From: Acidimicrobiaceae bacterium
GTDB taxonomy: Bacteria; Actinomycetota; Acidimicrobiia; Acidimicrobiales; RAAP-2
Assembly: GCA_003163875.1 (NCBI GenBank)
Contig: PLRK01000069.1
Coordinates: 8,473-41,790 of the forward strand
DNA: 33,318 bases
Reading direction: 5' to 3'
Made by a program: the position numbers and the translations under genes. The notes below the pieces were generated by a model. That model was not told where the DNA came from, did not search any database, and saw only the letters and a program-made list of their open reading frames with translations. Of the stretch, positions 8,141 to 16,639 are shown in pieces (position 1 is the first letter of the stretch; each line of letters begins with the position of its first letter).

Positions 8141-8731
8141 TCAAGGTAGCGGGATGGGTACCGTGAGCTCCCATCGACTGCAGTTCGCCACCCCTCCCCA
8201 GTGCCACTCTTCTATAGAGGTGCCAGAGACGTACGCTTCCATCGCTCGAATCGTGCCCCCGTGGGTGACGACGAGCAGCCGCGCGTCGCCGTAGGTCTCG
8301 ATGGTTTCCCTCACGAATCGTCCACTTCGATCGTAGAGTTCACGAAGCGATTCGCCCATTTCTGGATGCGCGTCCTCATTGATGACGTGCGTGCCTTCGA
8401 TGCCGGTGATGGATGGCGTCAGAACGTTCGAAGGTCGTGACTCGGCAACGCCAAAGGAGCGTTCGCGAAGCAATTTCGTCGTGAGGATAGCGCCGCCCAG
8501 AACCTCAGCCAGGAGCGCCGCCGTTTCGACGCAACGCGTCAGATCGCTCGAAAGAATGGCGTCATAGTGATCGTTACGCAATTCACTCGCCAACGCACGA
8601 ACTTGGCTCTGCCCTTGTTCAGTAAGGCGGGACGTGTCGTTTTGACCCTGTATGAGTCGTCGCTCGTTCCACGTGCTTTCGCCGTGGCGCACCACCGTCC
8701 ACTTCGCATAGTTGGTGCGGTTGGAGGCCAC
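8141..8731 (-). CDS. Histidine phosphatase (phosphoglycerate-mutase-like) family protein
   Basis: VVRHGESTWNERRLIQGQNDTSRLTEQGQSQVRALASEL...SDLTRCVETAALLAE...LLVVTHGGTIRAMEAYV; RHG and THGG motifs. Confidence 0.93.
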   Translation of the reverse strand: MASNRTNYAKWTVVRHGESTWNERRLIQGQNDTSRLTEQGQSQVRALASELRNDHYDAILSSDLTRCVETAALLAEVLGGAILTTKLLRERSFGVAESRPSNVLTPSITGIEGTHVINEDAHPEMGESLRELYDRSGRFVRETIETYGDARLLVVTHGGTIRAMEAYVSGTSIEEWHWGGVANCSRWELTVPIPLP

Positions 8732-8788
8732 TCGTCAAGAGTAGTGGCGTCGTGGAGCTCGCTTTAGGGAACCTTTGGCACGTCGTCG

Positions 8789-9706
8789 TTACGACAATGG
8801 CGGAAGTACATCTTCAATCGCGTCAGCAATGGCGAGGTAACCGGCATCATTCGGATGAAGATTCGGTCCATAGGGGGCTAGCGCGCACATCCAGGTCAAC
8901 TGACATACCTCGAAGGACCTCAGATTCGCGGCTCCATTTTTTTTCAACTTTGGCGAGTTGGCGACATCTAGCGAGAATGCTGCGGCAACATCGGCGATTG
9001 GAATGTGCAGCGATGAATATACGCTTCGGAGCGTTTGATTGAGATCGTTCACCATCGAAAGGCTCGCGTTGGAAATCCTTGGACCATCGCCCCCGATGAG
9101 CGAGTCGGCGAGATAGGGATCGTCGTGATTGAGACCGACGAAGGTGACTTTGGGCCCTGCGACCGCCGTCAGCGCGTTGACGATAATTGTTAGTTGGTTG
9201 CTCACGACCATCGTTTGCTGATTAAGGCACGTCGTGAGTGTCGACAAGTGTGCGAGGCACGTCTTGACGTTGTTGAACCCCAGGTCAATGGTCACCAGCC
9301 CCGACTCGCCTTGATGAGATTTAAGGAACGCAATAGCTTCATTGAGCTGGCTGTCTGGTGGCGTGTAGCAGGTGTCACCGCCGTAAATCATCGTCGTTGT
9401 CGTTTCTCCGGGGCAGCCAATTTCGTGCAAATCCAGCGTGACGCCTAATGATGCTTCGTTGGCTACGACGTCGTTCGCGTAGCCCTCGTCGGTACGCGAC
9501 CCATTGGGATCACTTGCCGTAGGCTGAACGCCGACCGATTCTGAACCTCCTATCGCGAGATAGAACACCGGCGACAAAGTTGAGGCCATGGCGACCGACG
9601 AAAAGGAGGTGAAGCTGCCAAGGAGCGTGACCGCGCAAACGAAGGCGGATACGTTGCGAAAGAGCACGTTGCGCCACACGCGACTTAACGCGATCTTCAT
9701 TGTCAT
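8789..9706 (-). CDS. Secreted SGNH/GDSL-type hydrolase-like protein (paralogue of 2901-3812)
   Basis: Signal-peptide-like N-terminus; VFYLAIGGSESVGVQP, HEIGCPGETTTTM, GLVTIDLGFNNVKTCL, LAPYGPNLHPNDAGYLAIADAIEDVLPP; collinear with the first paralogue. Confidence 0.77.
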   Translation of the reverse strand: MTMKIALSRVWRNVLFRNVSAFVCAVTLLGSFTSFSSVAMASTLSPVFYLAIGGSESVGVQPTASDPNGSRTDEGYANDVVANEASLGVTLDLHEIGCPGETTTTMIYGGDTCYTPPDSQLNEAIAFLKSHQGESGLVTIDLGFNNVKTCLAHLSTLTTCLNQQTMVVSNQLTIIVNALTAVAGPKVTFVGLNHDDPYLADSLIGGDGPRISNASLSMVNDLNQTLRSVYSSLHIPIADVAAAFSLDVANSPKLKKNGAANLRSFEVCQLTWMCALAPYGPNLHPNDAGYLAIADAIEDVLPPLS

Positions 9707-10027
9707 TTTTGAAATTCCCCTATAGACAACAGCGCGTCTCCTAGAAAGACAACGCCGCGTCGCCGAACCTCTAATTCTCTATCAAATGAATCGACAAGAA
9801 ACCAGTTCGACGCAACTGAAAGTTTAGTCGTTCTCGCGAAAGTGCAGCCGATCACTTGGTACCAGGCATTTCGCTGTGGCCTGTCGCGATTTCGCTTCTT
9901 CGATTCCTGATGTACGGGCTTACTCTGAATTCTTACGAAGACCTTGTCATAAGGATCCTCAACGACAGGGACGAGCTCGAGCAATTTACACAGCGGAAAC
10001 AGCACCCTTTCGTCTACCGTTTAGTAA

Positions 10028-10516
10028 ATGAGCGCACGTGAGATTATGTCGTACGACGATTTTGGTCGCGCCACGAGGGAACTCGCGCATCGAATCTGTG
10101 ACTCAGGTTTCGCTCCCGACATCGTGTTGTCAATTGCCCGAGGCGGATTTTTCTTGGGCGCGGGTCTGGGATACGCCCTCGGCGTGAAGAACGCTTTCAT
10201 GATGAGTGTCGAGTACTACACCGGCATCGATGAACGACTGGCGATGCCAATCGTTTTACCGCCAGTGCCCAACAAGATCGACTTATCCGGTGCCATCGTC
10301 CTGGTCGCTGATGACGTGGCGGATTCCGGTCACACCCTAAAGATGGTCATGGATTTCTGCGCTGAGTCGGTGCGCGATGTTCGTTCGGTGGTGCTGTATG
10401 AAAAGCCGCAATCAGTTATCGCGCCTGATTACTCGTGGAGAAAGACCGATAAGTGGATTGACTTTCCTTGGTCCAGTGAAGGTCCGGTCACCGCTAACGG
10501 TGCACTGGCGCACTGA
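10028..10516 (+). CDS. Phosphoribosyltransferase family protein (purine salvage type)
   Basis: VLSIARGGFFLGAGLGYALGVKNAF...IVLVADDVADSGHTLKMVMDFC (PRPP-binding loop variant). Confidence 0.85.
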   Translation: MSAREIMSYDDFGRATRELAHRICDSGFAPDIVLSIARGGFFLGAGLGYALGVKNAFMMSVEYYTGIDERLAMPIVLPPVPNKIDLSGAIVLVADDVADSGHTLKMVMDFCAESVRDVRSVVLYEKPQSVIAPDYSWRKTDKWIDFPWSSEGPVTANGALAH

Positions 10517-10551
10517 GCAGTCTTGGGACCTCGACGAGCGCCGAGGCAGGT

Positions 10552-11919
10552 GTGGCTGGTCGTGATGACCGCCAGAAGAGACAACGCGTGACGAGCACCC
10601 CTCGTCGCATCGCGCTGCGTGGTCACGTCGTCAGTTGCCGGCTTGATCCGCGGTTATTCTCTTGGGACGAGGCGGTTATTGACATCGCCGACGGTTTGGT
10701 CGTCGTTGAGAATGGCATCATCGCGGCAGTTGGTCCTTACGACTCGGTTCGATCGTCGATAGATTCGGCGACGCACGTTGAGCATTATCCCGAATGCCTA
10801 CTTGCGCCTGGTTTTGTGGATTCGCACGTCCATTACGCCCAAGCACCAATGGTCGCGTCGCATGGGACGACCTTGCTCGATTGGTTGACGAAGTACACGT
10901 TTCCAAACGAGGAGCGTTTTTCAGATGTCTCATACGCGCGAAGTGTCGCGAAGTTCTTCTTTGATGAATTACTTCGAAACGGGACGACGAGTGTGCTCGC
11001 CTTCTGCACCGTCTTTCCTCAATCCACGGATGCGTTCTTCGAAGAGGCTTCGAGGCGCAACATGCGAGTGATCGGTGGAAAAGTATTGATGGACCGCAAC
11101 GCGCCGTCGTCATTGACCGACACGGTGCAGTCGGGCTATGACGACTCCAAAGCTCTTATCGAGCGATGGCACGGGAACGGTCGTTTGCGGTACGCGATCA
11201 CGCCACGCTTCGCTCCCACTAGCAGCGAGGGTCAGTTGCGCTCGGCGTCGTCCTTGTGGCAAGAGTTTCCAACCTGCTTGGTACATTCGCACGTGTCGGA
11301 AAACTTGGAGGAGATCGAATGGGTCCGCTCGTTGTTCCCGAATCGGGCTGGATACCTTGACGTCTATGACGATGCGGGTTTGCTTGGACGGGGCACCGTG
11401 TTGGCGCATGGTGTCCACTTAACGCGCGACGAACTTGACCGCATTGCTGCGACGTCGACGTCGCTCGCCCACTGTCCCACGTCGAACACATTTCTCGGAA
11501 GCGGACTCTTTTCATTTAACAAGGTGAATGCCGCGCGTGAGCACATCGACGTCGGGTTAGGTACCGACATCGGAGCCGGGACAAGTTTCTCGCTCCTTAC
11601 GACGATGGGCGAGGCCTACAAAGTTGCCGCCCTCACCGCGTCGAGTATGAACGCCTACGAACTTTTTTATCTGGCGACGCTCGGTGGCGCTCGCGCACTG
11701 GGCGTGTCGAGTTTTGTGGGTTCACTTGAGGTCGGTAAGGAAGCCGATGTGGTGGTACTTGATCCGCGCTCTAGCCCGCTCCTCGCCTATCGCTCTGATC
11801 GGGTGACCTCGACCGAGGAACAACTCTTCGCCCTCGCAATGCTTGGTGATGACCGCTCGGTGGCGGCCACCTACGTGGCGGGCGAGCGAGCGTACGAACG
11901 ACGCTTCGACGACGACTAA
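10552..11919 (+). CDS. guaD: Guanine deaminase / amidohydrolase
   Basis: LLAPGFVDSHVHYAQAPMVASHGTTLLDWLTKYTFPNEERF...RVIGGKVLMDRNAP...LVHSHVSENLEEIEWV...LAHCPTSNTFLGSGLFSFN...VGLGTDIGAGTSFSLLTTMGEAYKV. GTG start. Confidence 0.88.
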   Translation: MAGRDDRQKRQRVTSTPRRIALRGHVVSCRLDPRLFSWDEAVIDIADGLVVVENGIIAAVGPYDSVRSSIDSATHVEHYPECLLAPGFVDSHVHYAQAPMVASHGTTLLDWLTKYTFPNEERFSDVSYARSVAKFFFDELLRNGTTSVLAFCTVFPQSTDAFFEEASRRNMRVIGGKVLMDRNAPSSLTDTVQSGYDDSKALIERWHGNGRLRYAITPRFAPTSSEGQLRSASSLWQEFPTCLVHSHVSENLEEIEWVRSLFPNRAGYLDVYDDAGLLGRGTVLAHGVHLTRDELDRIAATSTSLAHCPTSNTFLGSGLFSFNKVNAAREHIDVGLGTDIGAGTSFSLLTTMGEAYKVAALTASSMNAYELFYLATLGGARALGVSSFVGSLEVGKEADVVVLDPRSSPLLAYRSDRVTSTEEQLFALAMLGDDRSVAATYVAGERAYERRFDDD

Positions 11920-12084
11920 CACTTGCGACGTCAGACAGCTGCCGCAGTTGCACGCCTCGCGAGGTTGAGCGCCAAAACACCTACGGTAGAGTCAAAGGCG
12001 CGTGGGCCTTTCCATGGGTCACTATGACGTGGCGAGTGCGGTCGTGAGGAGACGGGTGGTCGTGCCAGTGATGAGGGGCGAGTC

Positions 12085-13089
12085 ATGAATTACATCACGC
12101 AACATTGGGGCTACCCGTGGATAGGCGTGCTGATGATCATTGTCGCCCTCGTCCACGAAAAAGGCCTGCGGTCGATCAATCGCCGCTCAACGAAGGAACA
12201 CGCGTCCAAGCGACGGCGGCGAATGTGGCTTAGCTACGCGGGTCTTTTGATTGGGGCGCTCAGTGTGGTGTCCCCCTTGCAATTCTGGGCTATGGAGTAT
12301 TTCTGGGTCCACATGCTCCAGCACGTCTCGGTCATGCTCGCCGCGCCAGCCCTTTATGTCGCCGGCGCACCTTTCCTCCCGCTCGTCCATGCAGTACCGG
12401 TGCGAGTCCGTCGAAGGATGCTGCGACGAGTGTTCAGCCCGAGTCGGCGAACATGGTCCAGAAAAGTTGGAGCGTTTCTTCTCTCGCCCATCGTTGCGGT
12501 GGGATTCTTCAACCTCATCATGGTGCTGTGGATGATCCCGAGTTTGTTCGACCCCGTCATGGACAGCACGAAACTGCACATTGGTCTCATGTTGACGACG
12601 TTCTTTTTCTCAGGCGTTTTGTTCTGGCTGCAGATAATTCCCTCGAAACCATTCCGCCCAAAACTCGCACCGTTTGGCCAAGTAGCGGCGCTCCTCTTCA
12701 CCAACCTCGTAATGACAATCATTGCGCTTATCCTCAGTTTCTTCACTTCGGTGCCCTGGTACAACTTCGGAGCAGCGATGGAGGGGATGGCGGGCATGGT
12801 GATGGGCGGAGCGATGCCCACCATTACATTGAGTCGACTAGCGGATCAGCAAATTGGAGCAGCGATCTTGTGGGTCTGCGGCGATTTTTGGTGCTATCCC
12901 TCGCTCGTCACCGCGCTGCGAAGGGCAATGAGCGATGCGAAGCACGATGATTCGAGAAATGATGATTCCATTTCGCGAATGATCCGGTCTCATCGCAATA
13001 TGAGCGTTGAAGAATTCCAAGCCGCCCGAACAGCGAATGCCGTAGCGGCGCAGTCGACGATGGACAGCGATAAAGATAAGAACCGATGA
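12085..13089 (+). CDS. ctaG: Cytochrome c oxidase assembly protein, CtaG family
   Basis: WAMEYFWVHMLQHVSVMLAAPALYVAGAPFLPLVHAVP; multi-TM protein with the CtaG_caa3-type pattern. Confidence 0.85.
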   Translation: MNYITQHWGYPWIGVLMIIVALVHEKGLRSINRRSTKEHASKRRRRMWLSYAGLLIGALSVVSPLQFWAMEYFWVHMLQHVSVMLAAPALYVAGAPFLPLVHAVPVRVRRRMLRRVFSPSRRTWSRKVGAFLLSPIVAVGFFNLIMVLWMIPSLFDPVMDSTKLHIGLMLTTFFFSGVLFWLQIIPSKPFRPKLAPFGQVAALLFTNLVMTIIALILSFFTSVPWYNFGAAMEGMAGMVMGGAMPTITLSRLADQQIGAAILWVCGDFWCYPSLVTALRRAMSDAKHDDSRNDDSISRMIRSHRNMSVEEFQAARTANAVAAQSTMDSDKDKNR

Positions 13090-13253
13090 AGACGGGTCGA
13101 TGTTGTGGTGAGATTCTACAAAGATTCGCAAGAGTCGAATCCAATCTCGCGCACCCGAAACGTCGGTGAACTTTCGTTACGCGATCACACTCGATGGCCG
13201 TCGACCAGAATTTGCGAGGTAACCTTTCAACATCATGGTGAGGGAATAATCCA

Positions 13254-14993
13254 ATGGGAGGTATGACCGAGCGGTCAATCGACTTAGAGAATTACCTCGT
13301 CGTCAATCTTTTTAAGCATTCTCTTTTCTCGACCGACATCATTTGGATTTGCCTCGTCGCGTTCGTTCTGCTCGTGGCATTGATAGCGACAAAGAAGATC
13401 TTTGCGTTCAATATGTTGGGCGTTGACGACGCCGAGCCGCGCGCACGCACGTACCTTCGTTGGGGATTTGGTGCCATCTGGTTGATCGACGGAATACTTC
13501 AATTTCAGTACACAATGCCATTGGGTCTCGCCAACAACGTCGTGCGACCAATGGCTGCGGGAACGCCTTCATGGCTCCATTCCTTGATGATCCACGGTGT
13601 CAACCTTTGGAACGATCACCCAATATCACTCGCCGCGGGCGTGGCGTGGTTTCAAGTGGGTCTCGGTCTCGCGATCTTGGTGTCCAAAGGGAAAACGGGT
13701 CGATGGGCGGCCGGACTCTCGGTCGTCTGGGCTGCAGGAATTTGGCTCATTGGCAATGGTGCAGGGGGCATCTTCGTTCGCGGCGCAACGATTCTCTTCG
13801 GTTGGCCCGGCGCGACTCTTATTTACGTCGTGTCTGGGTGTTGGCTCGTCGTTGATCCGAAGCGCTTTCATCGAAGCTTCTCAACGTTCACCCTTCGCTT
13901 CTTTTCATTGTTGCTCGTAGTTGCCATCATCTTTCAAAGCCTGCCCGCCGCGGGATTCTGGCACGGTGGTAATTCCAACGCACTAACTCTCATGACTCGT
14001 TCGATGACGAGCGTTGCACAGCCGCACGCCCTAGCGTGGTTCGTTCGCCAGGGTGGGACACTTAGCGGGCGCCTGGGTGGTGGCTTCAACGTGATCATCA
14101 TCCTGTGGTTGCTTGTAACGGGCGTCGCCCTCTGGCGATCGGTGAAGGCTCGAACGAATTGGCCGGTGTACTCGCTCGCGATTGGTTGCATGATTCTGTG
14201 GGTCGTTGCAGAGGACGCTGCGTTGTTCGGCGGCATTTCGACGGATTTCAATTCATTGTTGCCAATGGCGGTCCTCGGTTTATGTGCATTGCCGCGTCTC
14301 GAAACTGCGTCCCCACGCACATTGCGTCTTCGTCCAGAAATGACGAACGGCGTCGGCGCGGTCATTGCGACATTCGCCACTGCCATGCTCGCAACGACAA
14401 TCATCTCCATGTTCGTGACGGTGACCGTTTCCGCGACAGAGAATACGTTCTACCTTGCAGGTAATGGGGCAGCGTCGCCGCTCAATGCCACAGCGCCCCT
14501 CTTTACCCTGACTGACCAATTTGACCAGCCGTATTCACTGGGCGAGCATCGTGGATACGTCACCCTCATCACCTTCCTCGATCCGGTGTGCTGGACGGAC
14601 TGCCCCTTGCTCGCACACCAAGTGGCTCAGGTTCGCTCTGATTTGGCGTCAAACGCCAAAATAGATATAGTCGCCGTCGCAGCCGACCCTTATCACGAGA
14701 CGCTAGCCAATGTTCGTCACTTCATCGCGATTCACAATTTACGCAATGTCAAGAACTTCTACTTCGTCACGGGTACGCGCGCTGAGACGAGCAAGGTCTG
14801 GGCCGACTACGGCATCGGCGTGACGATGACGCCGACCGATGCCATGAGTATTCACGATGATTACATGTACATCGAATCAGCGAAGGGGAAACTCAAGTGG
14901 GTCATTCCCGATGATCCCCCCAATGCCGCCTCGTTGAATGCTTCTTCAGTTGCGGAGCTGTTATCACTGCTTGCGACACAAGGGATCCACTAG
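13254..14993 (+). CDS. Multi-TM membrane protein fused to C-terminal SCO1/SenC (thioredoxin-fold copper chaperone) domain
   Basis: N-terminal ~330 aa with many hydrophobic segments; C-terminal APLFTLTDQFDQPYSLGEHRGYVTLITFLDPVCWTDCPLLAHQVAQVRSDL...VAVAADPYHETLANVRHFIAIHNL with the CxxxC SCO motif. Confidence 0.82.
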   Translation: MGGMTERSIDLENYLVVNLFKHSLFSTDIIWICLVAFVLLVALIATKKIFAFNMLGVDDAEPRARTYLRWGFGAIWLIDGILQFQYTMPLGLANNVVRPMAAGTPSWLHSLMIHGVNLWNDHPISLAAGVAWFQVGLGLAILVSKGKTGRWAAGLSVVWAAGIWLIGNGAGGIFVRGATILFGWPGATLIYVVSGCWLVVDPKRFHRSFSTFTLRFFSLLLVVAIIFQSLPAAGFWHGGNSNALTLMTRSMTSVAQPHALAWFVRQGGTLSGRLGGGFNVIIILWLLVTGVALWRSVKARTNWPVYSLAIGCMILWVVAEDAALFGGISTDFNSLLPMAVLGLCALPRLETASPRTLRLRPEMTNGVGAVIATFATAMLATTIISMFVTVTVSATENTFYLAGNGAASPLNATAPLFTLTDQFDQPYSLGEHRGYVTLITFLDPVCWTDCPLLAHQVAQVRSDLASNAKIDIVAVAADPYHETLANVRHFIAIHNLRNVKNFYFVTGTRAETSKVWADYGIGVTMTPTDAMSIHDDYMYIESAKGKLKWVIPDDPPNAASLNASSVAELLSLLATQGIH

Positions 14994-15373
14994 TGGCGAC
15001 CAGATTCGTTGGCGCGCTCGCGCTTTTCGTCGGTGCCCTCGCCCTGTGCGCATGTGGCGCACCCTCGGCGACGGCGAAGTTCGCTGCTTCGAGTGATTGT
15101 TCGGTGACCGTGACGAATGTCGACTACGCCGGATGTAACCTCGCCGGTCGTGACTTGAGTCACGACGATCTTCAATCTGATGACTTTGTGCGAGCCAATC
15201 TCGCTGGCGCCAATCTCGACTTCGCGAATCTTCAGGGTGCCAATTTCAAGGACGCCAAGCTTGCGGGTGTCAAGACGAATGACTTGACGATTTGTGTCAA
15301 TGCCGAAGTTGGTCCGTGCACGATGGCGGGTCTTCGTTCTGCGAGTAGCAGAGACAAGTCGCAAGGCGACTAA
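14993..15373 (+). CDS. Pentapeptide-repeat lipoprotein
   Basis: GTG start overlapping the upstream stop by 1 nt; lipobox-like ALALCACG; repeats DLSHDDLQSDDFVRANLAGANLDFANLQGANFKDAKLAGV. Confidence 0.8.
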   Translation: MATRFVGALALFVGALALCACGAPSATAKFAASSDCSVTVTNVDYAGCNLAGRDLSHDDLQSDDFVRANLAGANLDFANLQGANFKDAKLAGVKTNDLTICVNAEVGPCTMAGLRSASSRDKSQGD

Positions 15374-15421
15374 CCCCTGCACGTAATCCGGTGCACTTAA
15401 GAATTCCTAGAGGTCCAAACA

Positions 15422-16534
15422 TCAAATGCTTGGTGTCGTCGTCGTTGTGGTGGTCGTAGTCGTCGTCGGTACGACGTCTGACGATGATCCCGTCCACGTG
15501 ACGGTCCTGACGCCTTGGGAACTCACCACGGACATCGACGATCGAAGGGCCTTCATCAGGGCAATGCCATGGGCGCCCGCGACGTTGAGCCCGTTGGGGC
15601 CTTGCTGGCTGAGCACGACTTCGTACGTAGGCACGATGATGCCACCGAGCATCACGTTGATTGCCATTGCTACGCACCCTCCCGACGCCAAGGTATAACC
15701 AGACTTCACGCCTACGACGCCGTCAGTTCCGATAAAGGGAGTGTAGGAACCCAGTTCGCCAGCGACCGGTAGGCGCACTTTGGTTAAGGCGGCAATGCTG
15801 TCAATGACCGGTTCGCTCGTCATGAGGTCGACCGTGATCCTGACAACGTCTTGGGCCGTCGAGAGATCTTGTGGTGAGATGCCCGTGAAGTCGGCGTAGT
15901 GCGTCTGAGAGAGACCGAGACTCAGAGCGTCGACGTTCATGGTGTTGATGAACTTCGACTGACTCATTCGCGTTAGTTGGACGAGCAGCATCGCGTAGTC
16001 ACCGGCCGAATGCACGAAGAGTCCGCGTAGCAGGGTTCCCTCGCAAAGAACCTCGCCCAAACGAATCTTGGCCGTTGACTCTTGGATGGAAAGGTTCTCA
16101 TGGAAGAAAGCGACGTCGGCGGCATTCACCACAGTGCACGGTCCTTTTTGATCGTACGCAATGGGAAATTGCTGTAAGACGACCCATGCGGTCATCAACT
16201 TCGTGAGACTGGCGATAGGGACTCGAGGTTGATTGGGTGACGCCGCCACGACCGATAGTTGCGGCACCGCAACTGCCGCGCTATCGCCAGACGGCCAAGG
16301 GAACGTCGTCGTTGTCGGCCTCGTCGTCGTAGTGCCAAGAATCGTGCTGGTTGTGCTAGTCGAGATCGTGGTGGTGCTCGATGTACCGACAACGGTGCTC
16401 GTGGTCGTGCTAGTAGTGGTGGGACTCGAACTCGTGGCACTCGAGTCCACGAGCAACGCACTCATCACGACGAGCACAATAAATAATGCCAACACTCCTC
16501 GCGTGGCGACGCGCGAGCGACGAAGGATGTTCAT
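15422..16534 (-). CDS. D-alanyl-D-alanine carboxypeptidase-like (peptidase S11) protein with Thr-rich N- and C-terminal tracts
   Basis: PIASLTKLMTAWVVLQQF (SxxK), GLFVHSAGDYAMLLVQL, GVVGVKSGYTLASGGCVAMA (KSG); N-terminal TM then PTTTSTTTSTVVGTSSTTTISTSTTS; C-terminal TTTTTTTTTTTPSI. Confidence 0.85.
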   Translation of the reverse strand: MNILRRSRVATRGVLALFIVLVVMSALLVDSSATSSSPTTTSTTTSTVVGTSSTTTISTSTTSTILGTTTTRPTTTTFPWPSGDSAAVAVPQLSVVAASPNQPRVPIASLTKLMTAWVVLQQFPIAYDQKGPCTVVNAADVAFFHENLSIQESTAKIRLGEVLCEGTLLRGLFVHSAGDYAMLLVQLTRMSQSKFINTMNVDALSLGLSQTHYADFTGISPQDLSTAQDVVRITVDLMTSEPVIDSIAALTKVRLPVAGELGSYTPFIGTDGVVGVKSGYTLASGGCVAMAINVMLGGIIVPTYEVVLSQQGPNGLNVAGAHGIALMKALRSSMSVVSSQGVRTVTWTGSSSDVVPTTTTTTTTTTTPSI

Positions 16535-16639
16535 TTCACTCAAGATTAATACCTCGAACCTTGAGCAGGGAAACCGCGCCCGAATCTATGACCCATCGCG
16601 CATGAGGTTTACAATCGCGCGCTCACTTTTTTCGAGTTC

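Noticed and set aside
9703-10005. Minus-strand ORF of 100 aa between the SGNH gene and the PRTase
   Set aside because: No family similarity recognised, basic/low-complexity composition; probably intergenic promoter DNA.
14647-14665. TTTGGCGT-CAA-ACGCCAAA hairpin inside the SCO fusion gene
   Set aside because: Short (8 bp), fully within coding sequence with no boundary nearby; likely fortuitous.
15426-15480. GTC/GTG-rich repeat tract that resembles a microsatellite or repeat array
   Set aside because: It is the minus-strand ACN codons for the polythreonine C-terminus of the carboxypeptidase-like protein; a coding low-complexity tract, not a CRISPR or mobile repeat.
16310-16460. Second GT-rich tract suggestive of repeats
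   Set aside because: Encodes the Thr/Ser-rich stalk of the same minus-strand protein.
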